Origin: an uncultured Saprospiraceae bacterium
Lineage (GTDB): Bacteria > Bacteroidota > Bacteroidia > Chitinophagales > Saprospiraceae
Assembly: GCA_937950315.1 (NCBI GenBank)
Contig: CALFDU010000050.1
Coordinates: forward strand, 1-48,463
DNA length: 48,463 nt
Direction of reading: 5' to 3'
In this document: positions 25,508-33,864 of the stretch, one piece after another
Layout of the letters: every line of letters starts with the position of its first letter
How positions within the stretch are numbered: the stretch's first letter is position 1
Position numbers and translations under genes: made by a program
Notes under the pieces: model-generated
Databases searched by the model: none
What the model was told of the DNA's origin: nothing
Seen by the model: the letters and a program-made list of their open reading frames with translations, nothing else

Positions 25508-27087
25508 TAACCAAATATTCCTACACTTCTAAAAGTTCCATCATTAAAAGTTTCCATTGCTTTATTGAAAGCCTTATCGTTTTTCATGTTGATGAAATAA
25601 TAAGCATCTTCTTCAAAAAGATATCCAGCGATCCAGGACTTCACTAATACCACAATATCCTTTTCAATTACTCTAGGAATCAAAGAAATCGGCAAATTTC
25701 TTCGCTCTATTTCTGACACAACATAATTACCTAATAAAGTCTCAAGTTGATTATCAAAAACTGCGTCCTCCTTGAATGTAACTGGATCGATATAACTATT
25801 CCTCAGCTCTGTTTCGCTAGCCAAAAGATAACTATTTGCGAAAGCGTAAAGAATGCCTTCATTGTTTAATGCATTATAGCTTTCAGAAAATGGGTTCAAG
25901 TCGTTGACATAAATATCAGGAATGATACCACCGGAAGCCGCAATTATTTCTCTACCGTTGGCGCTTTCAAATCGCATATATTCTGGGACGCTTTGATCTT
26001 TTGAGAAAACGATGTCGCCTTCTTCTAGGAAAGTTTCTATGATCTTACCGTCCTCTCTTAAACGTTGAAGATATCTTCCAGCGGGTGTAAAATATTTTCC
26101 AATTGTCATTCTCACTGCCGAACCATCATCTAGTGAATATGCTTGTTGGATCAGCCCTTTTCCAAAACTTTCGCGGCCGATCACTAAAGCTCTATCCCAA
26201 TCCTGTAGAGCCGAGGTAAACAACTCAGCAGAAGACATGGTGTTTTCATCGATCAAAATATTTAGGTTGACACCATGGTATGGCTGAAGACTGGTAGAGG
26301 TAAAATCTTTTCTAGGAAGATTGTGTCCTTCGGTGTAGCTAATCACTTTGTCCTCTAATAAGAATAGATCCGCTAGCTCGACGGCAGCATCCACTACTCC
26401 ACCATAATTTCCACGAAGATCTATAATAAGATTTGCCATTCCATAAGCGAGCATTGCGTCTGCAACTTCTCTGAATTCTTTGACAGTGTTGACTGTAAAT
26501 CTGCCAATTTTTATATAGCCCGTGAATTTGTTTTGCATGAATCCAGCTTCCACACTTCTCAGAGGAACTAGGTCTTTGGTGATCGTTACATTTCGTTCTA
26601 CACCCAGATTGTTTTTTAAAGAAAAGACCAAATCTTTGTGAGACTGATTGGAAATGAATTCATCTATTTTGGTGTAATTTGATCCAGTGACATCTACTCC
26701 ATTTACTCTAATAATACGATCTGATTTATTTAAACCTGCGAGTTCGGCAGGACCACCTTTATTGAGATATGTTACGAGCGTTGTATCTCCAATCGTATAA
26801 TATGCAAACCCAAAAGCTTCTGGTGAGAACCCATCATCTGCTTGTTGCATCTCTTCCAATTCGGCAGCAGTCTGGTAGACAGAAAAGGGATCTAATTCCT
26901 CCATAATACTTCTTATGGCAACGTCTGCAAGGTAGTTGTTGTCTGTACTATCTACATAATATGTTGAAAGATAGTGCATTACGTAGTCGAGTTTTTTACC
27001 CTCTTCGCCTCCGTAATATTCTACTTGAGAGCTTGCATTAAAGGAGAAAATGCACACTAAAATGAATGTACTTATGATGTATTTCAT
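25504..27087 (-). CDS. S41-family C-terminal processing peptidase with PDZ domain
   Basis: 527 residues. Signal peptide about 1-20; PDZ domain about 85-165 (GPAELAGLNKSDRIIRVNGV); protease core about 185-350 with NLIIDLRGNYGG, the nucleophile Ser286 in NTMSSAELFTSAL and the Lys in SFGKGLIQQ (about 311). This matches the Ser/Lys dyad of CtpA/Prc enzymes, which trim or degrade periplasmic proteins from the C-terminus. A ~150-residue C-terminal extension has no recognised domain. The gamma-glutamyltransferase gene lies 75 nt upstream on the same strand. Confidence 0.92.
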   Translation of the reverse strand: MKYIISTFILVCIFSFNASSQVEYYGGEEGKKLDYVMHYLSTYYVDSTDNNYLADVAIRSIMEELDPFSVYQTAAELEEMQQADDGFSPEAFGFAYYTIGDTTLVTYLNKGGPAELAGLNKSDRIIRVNGVDVTGSNYTKIDEFISNQSHKDLVFSLKNNLGVERNVTITKDLVPLRSVEAGFMQNKFTGYIKIGRFTVNTVKEFREVADAMLAYGMANLIIDLRGNYGGVVDAAVELADLFLLEDKVISYTEGHNLPRKDFTSTSLQPYHGVNLNILIDENTMSSAELFTSALQDWDRALVIGRESFGKGLIQQAYSLDDGSAVRMTIGKYFTPAGRYLQRLREDGKIIETFLEEGDIVFSKDQSVPEYMRFESANGREIIAASGGIIPDIYVNDLNPFSESYNALNNEGILYAFANSYLLASETELRNSYIDPVTFKEDAVFDNQLETLLGNYVVSEIERRNLPISLIPRVIEKDIVVLVKSWIAGYLFEEDAYYFINMKNDKAFNKAMETFNDGTFRSVGIFGY

Positions 27088-27162
27088 GAATTGGTAGGTC
27101 TTTGGTATACTCTTTAGACTATAAACGTTGATTAAGTTGCAAAGATGCGTTGTTAAAATTAA

Positions 27163-28872
27163 TTAATATCCCATCGTTGCGGCATCTGGTCTTCTAGGAT
27201 CTGATGCCCCAAACAATAATCCATCAATCAGCATGATTGATTGGGTACTTCCCATGGCATTTCTTTGACTAATTTTATGTCCTTTGCTGACCAACAAGTT
27301 TCGTGTATCATGATTCAGCGTGTTTTCAAAATAGAGTTGATCAGGATACCATTGGTGATGGATTCTTGACGCGTGTGTTGCTTCTGCAATATTCATTTCG
27401 TGGTCGATGACATTCATGATGATCTGCATTACTGTTGTAATGATGCGACTGCCACCCGGGCTGCCGGTTACAATAAAAGGAAGTCCCTCTTTAAAAACAA
27501 TGGTTGGCGTCATAGAGCTTAAGGGACGTTTGCCAGGTTCAACCGCATTGGCTTCCCCTCCGATCAGTCCATAAGCGTTTGCGGAGCCCGGTTTGGCAGA
27601 GAAATCACCCATTTCATTGTTTAATAAAATGCCTGTTCCTTCAGCAACGAGTCCTGTTCCAAAACTAAAATTTAATGTATATGTATTGGAAACTGCGTTG
27701 CCGTATTTATCTACTACACTATAATGTGTCGTTTCTTCACTTTCGAAATCTTGAGGTGTACCTGCTTTGATATCTTCAGAATTATTGGCTTGGTATCTGT
27801 CAATCTGACTTCTTAGTTTGTCAGCATAAGCCTTGGAGACCAAACCTTCAACAGGCACTTCCCAAAATGCAGGATCACCTAAATGTTCGGAACGATCGGC
27901 GTAAGCGAGTCGCATTGATTCAGCCATCAGATGGATTGTCTCGGCGGAATTGTGACCCAAAAAAGAGATTGGGTATTCTTCTAAGATATTGAGCATTTGG
28001 ATAACATGCACGCCACCGGATGATGGGGGTGGCATAGAGGCTACGTCATATCCGCGGTAGGTTCCCCAAACTGGATCTGATTCTGTTGTTTCATAATTCA
28101 TCAAATCTTGGTCGGTAATAATTCCGCCATTTTTTCTGATGTCCTTGGAAAGCTTCTTTCCTAGTTTCCCGCCATAGAATGCGTCGGCACCTTCTTCAGA
28201 TATTTGCTTTAAGCTCCATGCTAAATCTTTCTGTACTAAAATATCTCCTTGCTCATAATATCCATTCTTTTTGTAAAATATTTTTTCGGTTGCAGGGCAT
28301 GCTTTCAATCGCTTTTCATAGGTTTTCAATACCAATGACAAATCATAGGTTACTGGAAAACCTTCTTCGGCCAATTTGATGGCAGGTGCGATTACTTCCT
28401 TCAACGACATGGTTCCGTATTTTTTTAATGCCAATGCCATACCAGAAACCGTGCCTGGTACACCCACGGAATGGTAAGAGCTGTTGAATTTTTTACTATC
28501 TACATTTCCTGCTTTGTCTAGATACATATCTCGACTTGCCTCGCTCGGGGCCATTTCTCTATAATTGATGGCAGTGGTTTTTTCAGAATCTGAGTCATGC
28601 ACAATCATAAAACCACCTCCTCCAAGATTTCCTGCACGAGGTAGAACGACAGCTAAGGCAAAACCAACACCTACTGCTGCGTCAATCGCGTTCCCTCCTT
28701 TTTTTAAAATATCTAATCCTACTTGTGTTGCCAAAGCATGTTGGCTTGCGACCATTCCATTTTCATTTACGATGGGATGGTGCACGGAGCTTGCGGAATA
28801 AATTGCTGTTTGTGCGTAGGTAGAAGTAAAGATAAAAAGTGAGATAATGATGGTAAAGAGTGGCTTGTGCAT
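27163..28872 (-). CDS. ggt: Gamma-glutamyltransferase (glutathione hydrolase)
   Basis: 569 residues with a signal peptide (about 1-20, STYAQ), so periplasmic. It is made as a proenzyme that self-cleaves before the catalytic Thr381 in EETTHYSVVDKYGNAVS. The large subunit carries GGGGFMIV (glycine-rich) and NYREMAP; the small subunit carries GEANAVEPGKRPLSSMTPT and GSPGGSRIIT. It releases glutamate from glutathione and other gamma-glutamyl compounds. Upstream of its start lies the 41-45 bp tandem repeat array. Confidence 0.96.
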   Translation of the reverse strand: MHKPLFTIIISLFIFTSTYAQTAIYSASSVHHPIVNENGMVASQHALATQVGLDILKKGGNAIDAAVGVGFALAVVLPRAGNLGGGGFMIVHDSDSEKTTAINYREMAPSEASRDMYLDKAGNVDSKKFNSSYHSVGVPGTVSGMALALKKYGTMSLKEVIAPAIKLAEEGFPVTYDLSLVLKTYEKRLKACPATEKIFYKKNGYYEQGDILVQKDLAWSLKQISEEGADAFYGGKLGKKLSKDIRKNGGIITDQDLMNYETTESDPVWGTYRGYDVASMPPPSSGGVHVIQMLNILEEYPISFLGHNSAETIHLMAESMRLAYADRSEHLGDPAFWEVPVEGLVSKAYADKLRSQIDRYQANNSEDIKAGTPQDFESEETTHYSVVDKYGNAVSNTYTLNFSFGTGLVAEGTGILLNNEMGDFSAKPGSANAYGLIGGEANAVEPGKRPLSSMTPTIVFKEGLPFIVTGSPGGSRIITTVMQIIMNVIDHEMNIAEATHASRIHHQWYPDQLYFENTLNHDTRNLLVSKGHKISQRNAMGSTQSIMLIDGLLFGASDPRRPDAATMGY

Positions 28873-28898
28873 AGGTAAATATATTTGACTACTAAGGT

Positions 28899-29108
28899 AA
28901 CTAGGATTTTTAGGATGTAGGGGGATTTTAGGATGGAAGAACTAGGATTTTTGGGATGTAGGGATTTTAGGATTTGGAAGAACTGGGATTTTTGAGATGT
29001 AAGAGGATTTTAGGATTTGGAAGAACTGGAATTTATAGGATGCAAGGGGGATTTTAAGATTAAGGTTGAACTGGGGTTTTGGGGATTCATAAGATTTTTG
29101 GGGATTAG
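28899..29108. repeat. Degenerate 41-45 bp tandem repeat, five units
   Basis: Units start at 28899, 28940, 28981, 29024 and 29069, each with AACTrGGATTTTT near the start and GGATTTTAGGAT-like text in the second half, ending GGAAG in the first three. Unit lengths 41, 41, 43, 45, 40; similarity decays to the right. It fills nearly all of the gene-free region between ggt and the GMC gene. Frames across it on the minus strand are low-complexity (repeating Pro/Lys/Ile/Ser) and are not taken as genes. The array's G-rich strand is the plus strand. Confidence 0.85.
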
Positions 29109-29206
29109 TTGTCGGGAGGAATTTCTTTGGATATATGGGGAGTTTTGAGGTAGTATTCGTATTTTTCGAAAGCTCATTTGCCTTGAGCGAAAAAATAACG
29201 AAAAGG

Positions 29207-30922
29207 ATGCAAATAATTGAATCAAAGAAGGAATATGATGCAATAGTGGTTGGATCAGGAGCAGGGGGTGGTATGGCTGCTTTTATAATGGCGAATAGCG
29301 GAATGCGGATAGCTGTTGTGGAAGCAGGGCCATTTTTTGATCCGAAAGATCCGGAGACTATGACGCAGATGAAATGGCCATGGGAATCGCCACGGAGAGG
29401 TGCGAGTACGAACCGGGCTTTTGGTGATTTTGATATGTCGTATGGAGATTGGGAGGTTGACGGGGAACCATATACCAAGGAAGAAGGAACGAAATTTTTA
29501 TGGTGGAGGTCGAGGATGCTTGGTGGAAGGACAAATCATTGGGGAAGAATTTCTTTGCGATTTGGGCCAAAAGATTTTAAGCATAAGGATATTGATGGGC
29601 TGGGAGAAAACTGGCCAATCAGTTATGAAGAGATAAAACCTTACTACGATCGGTTGGATAAAATGATTGGGGTGTTTGGCACAAATGAAGGATTAAAGAA
29701 TGATCCAGATGGGTTTTTCTTGCCGCCACCAAAGCCGAGATTGCATGAGTTGTATTATATGAAGGGGGCGAAGAAAGCTGGCATACCAGTGATACCGGCG
29801 AGGCTTTCGATTTTGACAAAACGAATCAACAAGGATAGAGGGGTTTGTTTTTACTGTGGGCAATGCAATCGGTCATGTAGTGCTTATGCGGATTTTTCTT
29901 CTGGTTCATGTTTTATTTTTCCTGCACAAAAAAGTGGACAGGTCGATCTGTATACGGATTGCATGGTTAAGAATGTAACGACCAATGATGAGGGACTTGC
30001 GACTGGAGTTTCTTATATCAACAAAAAAGACATGAAGGAATACCAGCTCAAGAGTAGAGCGGTGGTATTGGGTGCAAGTGCTTGCAGCTCTGCACGTATT
30101 TTAATGAATTCTAAGAGTAGTCAACATCCGAATGGATTGGGGAATAGTAGTGATCATGTGGGTAGATATCTGCATGATAGTACTGGAGCTGGATTGTCAG
30201 GATTTGTTCCTGACTTGATGGATAGGAAGGTGTATAATGAAGATGGTGTCGGTGGATTGCATGTATATAGTCCTTGGTGGGGAGACAATAAAAAATTGGA
30301 TTTTCCTAGAGGATACCATATTGAAATGTGGGGAGGATTGGGGATGCCGGCCTATGGTTTTGGTTTTGGAACGCAGGGCTTGAATAAATATATCGGCGGT
30401 ATGGTCGGAGGCTATGGCGATAAGCTAAGAAAAGATGCGAAGCGATTTTTTGGTTCGGTCATCGGGATTGCGGGAAGAGGAGAATCGGTGGCGCGATATG
30501 AAAACAGGTGTACGATTGATCCTACAATGGTTGATAAATTTGGAATTCCCGTTTTAAAATTTGATTATAATTGGTCAGATTACGAACGGTTACAGGCGAA
30601 ACATATGGTGGATACGTTTGAAGAGATTATCACGAATATGGGTGGGTCAGTCATTGGAGACAAACCTGGTAAAGATAAAGATTATGGTCTTCTCGCTCCA
30701 GGGCAAATAATTCATGAAGTGGGTACGACAAGAATGGGGAATGATCCGAAAACCTCGGTGACCAATAAATGGCAGCAGCTACACGATGCTAAAAATGTAT
30801 ATGTTGTAGATGCAGGTCCATTCACATCCCAAGCAGACAAGAACTGTACATGGACAATCATGGCATTGAGCATGAGAGCTTCTGAACATTTGGTTGAACA
30901 ATTTAAGAAGAAAGAAATATGA
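29207..30922 (+). CDS. GMC-family flavoprotein dehydrogenase with Fe-S motif (membrane sugar/alcohol dehydrogenase large subunit)
   Basis: 571 residues from ATG 29207; an in-frame ATG at 29135 would add 24 residues unlike the family N-terminus, so 29207 is preferred. The Rossmann motif VVGSGAGGG is at about residues 15-23, and HEVGTTRMG and NCTWTIMALSMRASE lie near the end, as in GMC proteins. A CxxCxxCxxxC cluster (Cys214, 217, 220, 224) matches the place of the iron-sulfur cluster in FAD-glucose dehydrogenase alpha subunits. No signal peptide; the partner gene, overlapping by 4 nt (ATGA), supplies a Tat signal, so piggy-back export is likely. The substrate is unknown; no cytochrome subunit is adjacent. 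Confidence 0.9.
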   Translation: MQIIESKKEYDAIVVGSGAGGGMAAFIMANSGMRIAVVEAGPFFDPKDPETMTQMKWPWESPRRGASTNRAFGDFDMSYGDWEVDGEPYTKEEGTKFLWWRSRMLGGRTNHWGRISLRFGPKDFKHKDIDGLGENWPISYEEIKPYYDRLDKMIGVFGTNEGLKNDPDGFFLPPPKPRLHELYYMKGAKKAGIPVIPARLSILTKRINKDRGVCFYCGQCNRSCSAYADFSSGSCFIFPAQKSGQVDLYTDCMVKNVTTNDEGLATGVSYINKKDMKEYQLKSRAVVLGASACSSARILMNSKSSQHPNGLGNSSDHVGRYLHDSTGAGLSGFVPDLMDRKVYNEDGVGGLHVYSPWWGDNKKLDFPRGYHIEMWGGLGMPAYGFGFGTQGLNKYIGGMVGGYGDKLRKDAKRFFGSVIGIAGRGESVARYENRCTIDPTMVDKFGIPVLKFDYNWSDYERLQAKHMVDTFEEIITNMGGSVIGDKPGKDKDYGLLAPGQIIHEVGTTRMGNDPKTSVTNKWQQLHDAKNVYVVDAGPFTSQADKNCTWTIMALSMRASEHLVEQFKKKEI

Positions 30923-31632
30923 AAAGGAGAGATACATTAAAAACGCTTTTGATCGGAGGAATTGCGGGAGCGACTATTCCATTACAGGGATGTAAAACAG
31001 ACGCAGTCGAGAAAGTTGAAGAAGTGATCTCAGCTGGCAGTGGCTACGGAAGAACGCCGAGTGAAAAAATCCACGATGAAAAGGTCAACGAGGAAGTATA
31101 TCTGAATGAAGGAGAGCTTTCAACGATCGCTGTATTGTGTGATATTATTTTACCTGCTACTCCGACAGCAGGATCTGCCACGGATGCGGAAGTACCAGCA
31201 TTTATAGATTTTATTGTAAAGGATCTCCCCTATCACCAATTGCCCATCAGAGGAGGTTTGATGTGGTTGAATGGAGAATCTACCAAGCGATATAACAAGG
31301 CATTTATTGATTGTAGTTCGGAAGAACAGATCAGTATTATCGATGATATTGCTTACCCAGATCCAGACAACAAAAAACCTGAGATGGCTCCTGGCATTTC
31401 ATTTTTCGATAGAATGCGAAATCTTACGATGACGGGTTATTATACCACCAAGATGGGTATTGACGATCTAGGCTATGTGGGGAATCGACCCAACTTATGG
31501 GATGGTGTTCCACAGGAGGTATTGGACAAGCATGGATTATCCTATCCAGAGGAATGGATGCCAAAATTTGTAAATCATGAAACGAGAGATGTTCAGGCTG
31601 AATGGGACGAAAAAGGTAATTTGATAAGCTAA
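30919..31632 (+). CDS. Gluconate 2-dehydrogenase subunit 3-like protein (Tat-exported partner)
   Basis: 237 residues. N-terminus KRRDTLKTLLIGGIAGA is a twin-arginine signal (Arg3-Arg4) and ends in a lipobox-like LQGC (Cys25). The domain (about 55-200) has LCDIILPATPTAGSATDAEVPAFIDFI, the gluconate-dehydrogenase subunit-3 signature. Gamma subunits of this kind chaperone and export the GMC flavoprotein. The ATGA overlap with the GMC stop implies coupled 1:1 synthesis. The -33 box of the following sigma operon lies inside its last codons. Confidence 0.9.
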   Translation: MKRRDTLKTLLIGGIAGATIPLQGCKTDAVEKVEEVISAGSGYGRTPSEKIHDEKVNEEVYLNEGELSTIAVLCDIILPATPTAGSATDAEVPAFIDFIVKDLPYHQLPIRGGLMWLNGESTKRYNKAFIDCSSEEQISIIDDIAYPDPDNKKPEMAPGISFFDRMRNLTMTGYYTTKMGIDDLGYVGNRPNLWDGVPQEVLDKHGLSYPEEWMPKFVNHETRDVQAEWDEKGNLIS

Positions 31633-31648
31633 AAGCCCAATAAATTTG
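31621..31648 (+). promoter_or_regulatory. Bacteroidota housekeeping promoter of the sigma/anti-sigma operon
   Basis: TTG at 31621-31623, a 17-nt spacer and TAAATTTG at 31641-31648 match the -33/-7 consensus (TTG, 17-23, TAnnTTTG) fully. It begins inside the last codons of the gluconate dehydrogenase subunit-3 gene. Predicted start about 31655, giving an ~85-nt leader that contains the 31690-31719 hairpin. Confidence 0.6.
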
Positions 31649-31689
31649 GTGTCTGAGTGTATCTTTTGTAAATTAATTTAAAATTATCG

Positions 31690-31719
31690 TAGAAATGAGG
31701 TTCCAAAATCTCATTTCTA
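31690..31719 (+). promoter_or_regulatory. 10-bp leader hairpin upstream of the sigma gene
   Basis: TAGAAATGAG (31690-31699) and CTCATTTCTA (31710-31719) pair perfectly across a 10-nt loop, ending 20 nt before the TTG start at 31740. No T-run follows, so it is not a terminator. It may affect translation initiation or mRNA stability, or be a protein-binding dyad. Confidence 0.55.
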
Positions 31720-31739
31720 GACACTAATCGTATACATAC

Positions 31740-32342
31740 TTGATTACAAACAGTAATAACGACTATTCAACAGCCGATACCCTTGCCGCAATACGGTCAG
31801 GGAAAGAAGGGAGAGACAAGGTCCTCACCTACCTGTATCATAACGAAAGATTGCGAAACAGCATCCAAAGTGTGGTTTACAAAATGGGAGGCACTCAAGA
31901 AAACTTTAAGGATATTTTTGCCAATACATTGATGCAATTTGTAAAGACTGTGGTGAACAAACCAGATCTTGAGATAAGGCATGAAATGAATACCTATATT
32001 ACAAGTATTGCAAAATATTTGTGGCTGGCTGATAAAAGAAAAGAAAATAAATACAGTCATACAGAGATTGAATCAGACATAGAAGAAGAATGGGAGGATG
32101 GCCCTGAAACACTCATACTTAAAAAAGAAAAAATCTATTTATTGGATGGGTTATTGGGGCAGTTAGGGAAGAACTGCAAGGAAGTTCTTATGTATTGGGC
32201 CAATGGGTTTAAAATGAAGGAAATTGCAGAAATGCTACAGTACAAAAGTGCAGACATGGCTAAAAAGAAGAAATATAAATGCTTCAAAGCACTCTTGTCA
32301 TATCTTGAGAATAATCCAAATATTAAAGCAGCACTAAATTAG
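31740..32342 (+). CDS. Divergent ECF-like sigma factor
   Basis: 200 residues, TTG start at 31740 (no in-frame ATG before the conserved part). Region 2-like helices about 15-95 (NFKDIFANTLMQFVKTVVN, YITSIAKYLWLADKRKE) and a region 4 HTH about 135-190 (LGKNCKEVLMYWANGFKMK, EIAEMLQYKSADMAKKKKYK) are recognisable though weaker than in classic ECF factors. Such sigma factors accompany TPR/CHAT genes in Saprospiria-type genomes. Its TAG stop shares a base with the GTG start of the anti-sigma-like gene, a coupled pair, and it has its own strong promoter. Confidence 0.8.
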   Translation: MITNSNNDYSTADTLAAIRSGKEGRDKVLTYLYHNERLRNSIQSVVYKMGGTQENFKDIFANTLMQFVKTVVNKPDLEIRHEMNTYITSIAKYLWLADKRKENKYSHTEIESDIEEEWEDGPETLILKKEKIYLLDGLLGQLGKNCKEVLMYWANGFKMKEIAEMLQYKSADMAKKKKYKCFKALLSYLENNPNIKAALN

Positions 32343-32983
32343 TGAAGGATTTTTTTGAACATATAGATGATTACATGGCTGGCCAATTGACTGGTTCAGA
32401 GTATGAAGCCTTTGCGGCTGAGTTGAAGCAGAATGAAAGTTTGCGTAATGCTGTGCGTAATTATGATTCAGCCAAGAGATTGAGTGAGGGTTTGCTGGAA
32501 ATAGACATGCTGGAAACTATACAAAAACTAGAGGAAGGCGATCAAGCAACTCCACAAAAAGAAATTGATAAAAAAGAAAACAAAAATACGGGACGAAACT
32601 GGTTTATTCTTATCAGCATGGTTATGCTTCTGTCATTTTTGGCTTTGTGGCTGAGTAACGGGAGTACATCTGATTTAGATAAGGAAGAAATTCTGGCGAG
32701 TTATATCAAGCCGGTTGACGGTGATGCAACTAGATCAATTGACACCGTTGGGATGAATCATTTCCAAAAAGGAAAGTATTATTTTGCATTGAATAGATTT
32801 AACGAAAGTGAGAAATGGTTGACGCGGTATATAGAGAAAGAAAAAGATCAACAACTATTAAGTCAAGCCTATTTCTGGCTTGGATCTGCACACCTTGAGC
32901 AATGGGAAGTAAAAGAAGCAAAAAGGGTATGGTCCAAAAGTGAAGAGATAAAAGCGAAGAACAACTTAAGAATACTAGAGTGA
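32342..32983 (+). CDS. Membrane-bound anti-sigma-like protein with TPR sensor
   Basis: 213 residues from GTG 32342. Residues 1-85 are cytoplasmic-looking: EHIDDYMAGQLTGSEYEAF resembles the N-terminus of Bacteroidota anti-sigma factors, followed by a charged Lys/Glu linker. One membrane helix at about 87-104 (WFILISMVMLLSFLALWL), then a periplasmic part with TPR-like helices (about 128-210: HFQKGKYYFALNRFNESEKW, AYFWLGSAHLEQWEVKEAKR). Coupling to the sigma gene (one-base overlap) supports an anti-sigma role. No zinc-finger Cys/His set is present. A terminator follows 24 nt after the stop. Confidence 0.75.
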   Translation: MKDFFEHIDDYMAGQLTGSEYEAFAAELKQNESLRNAVRNYDSAKRLSEGLLEIDMLETIQKLEEGDQATPQKEIDKKENKNTGRNWFILISMVMLLSFLALWLSNGSTSDLDKEEILASYIKPVDGDATRSIDTVGMNHFQKGKYYFALNRFNESEKWLTRYIEKEKDQQLLSQAYFWLGSAHLEQWEVKEAKRVWSKSEEIKAKNNLRILE

Positions 32984-33007
32984 AAACATCTGAAATATTA
33001 ATATTTT

Positions 33008-33036
33008 AAAAGGCAATCCTAACGGGTTGCCTTTTT
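33008..33036 (+). terminator. Intrinsic terminator after the sigma/anti-sigma operon
   Basis: AAAAGGCAATCC (33008-33019), TAAC loop, GGGTTGCC (33024-33031) and TTTTT (33032-33036): an 8-bp GC-containing stem (one G-U) extended by A-T pairs. It separates the sigma operon from the 33211-37163 operon. Confidence 0.88.
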
Positions 33037-33210
33037 GCTTTTATCCATGAAAACAACTAGATGAAATTATGTAGTCAATATATTTAGTGCTAGAGGTTAC
33101 TATTCGATATGGAATTAACACTAAATGATATTATTACTAAAAGTTTACACCTGAATATTGAAATACAAAACGCAAAACACATTTACTAACCATCTTTAAA
33201 CACCAAAAAA

Positions 33211-33858
33211 ATGAAGACCTTATTATTACTAATTATATCTGTTAGCTATATGGCATGTCCTGCAGAGAAACATGATTTTGAATGTCCGGAATGTCCGAAT
33301 ACTTCAACTACTACGACTATTACGAAAGAAATCTATCGTGGAAAAGTTACTCTTATTGATGATCAAGATAGAAGGCTAATTTCACTTTATGGAACCAACC
33401 AATCAATTTGGAGTGAAGATCACAGTTTATCTGAAAACGATATTGTAGAAGTTGTAACTGAAGATAATTTGGAAAATTATAAAATTAATATTCTTTGTTC
33501 TCCAGTATACGAGCATTGTCATCACAATGGAGTTGGAATTCATAAGAGAATGCATATTTGGATGATGCAATCAACGGGTAATCCGCAGTCAACTACATAC
33601 AATGGCAAAAACTATATAGTTGCGAATATGAGAAAATTAAATGGTGTTGCAACAACTATGTACGTTGAAGAAAATTTCGAATTTATTTCAGCAGATTATG
33701 AAACTGACCCAAGAAGAGACCCTAGTTTTGATCCTTCTACTGATCCATCAACAATATTCGTTCATGGATTAGTGCTAAAAGATCAAACTGGAAAAAATCT
33801 AAGGATTAACGGGCATCTCTTACTTATTGATTTCACTAATGAAGAACACACACACTAA
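33211..33858 (+). CDS. Predicted cell-envelope protein (possible lipoprotein), AT-rich accessory gene
   Basis: 215 residues. Hydrophobic N-terminus ends MAC (Cys16), a weak lipobox. The mature N-terminus is Cys/Pro-rich (FECPECPN), then a Thr run, a beta-rich stretch (RGKVTLIDDQDRRLISLYG) with SENDIVEVV, a Cys/His-rich stretch CSPVYEHCHHNGVGIHKRMH, and a low-complexity DPxxDPSxDPST repeat (about residues 176-192). No family recognised. First gene of the operon with the HEXXH and CHAT genes (6-nt and 20-nt gaps). No TAnnTTTG promoter lies in the 174 bp before it, fitting control by another sigma factor. Confidence 0.7.
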   Translation: MKTLLLLIISVSYMACPAEKHDFECPECPNTSTTTTITKEIYRGKVTLIDDQDRRLISLYGTNQSIWSEDHSLSENDIVEVVTEDNLENYKINILCSPVYEHCHHNGVGIHKRMHIWMMQSTGNPQSTTYNGKNYIVANMRKLNGVATTMYVEENFEFISADYETDPRRDPSFDPSTDPSTIFVHGLVLKDQTGKNLRINGHLLLIDFTNEEHTH

Positions 33859-33864
33859 CAAAAT

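Noticed and set aside
29135-29206. Upstream ATG extending the GMC protein by 24 residues
   Set aside because: The extension is not signal-like or conserved in type; the family N-terminus begins just before the FAD-binding glycine motif at ATG 29207.
28942-29478. Minus-strand frame of ~178 codons over the tandem repeat and GMC start
   Set aside because: The product is a low-complexity readout of the DNA repeat plus the antisense of the GMC Rossmann region.
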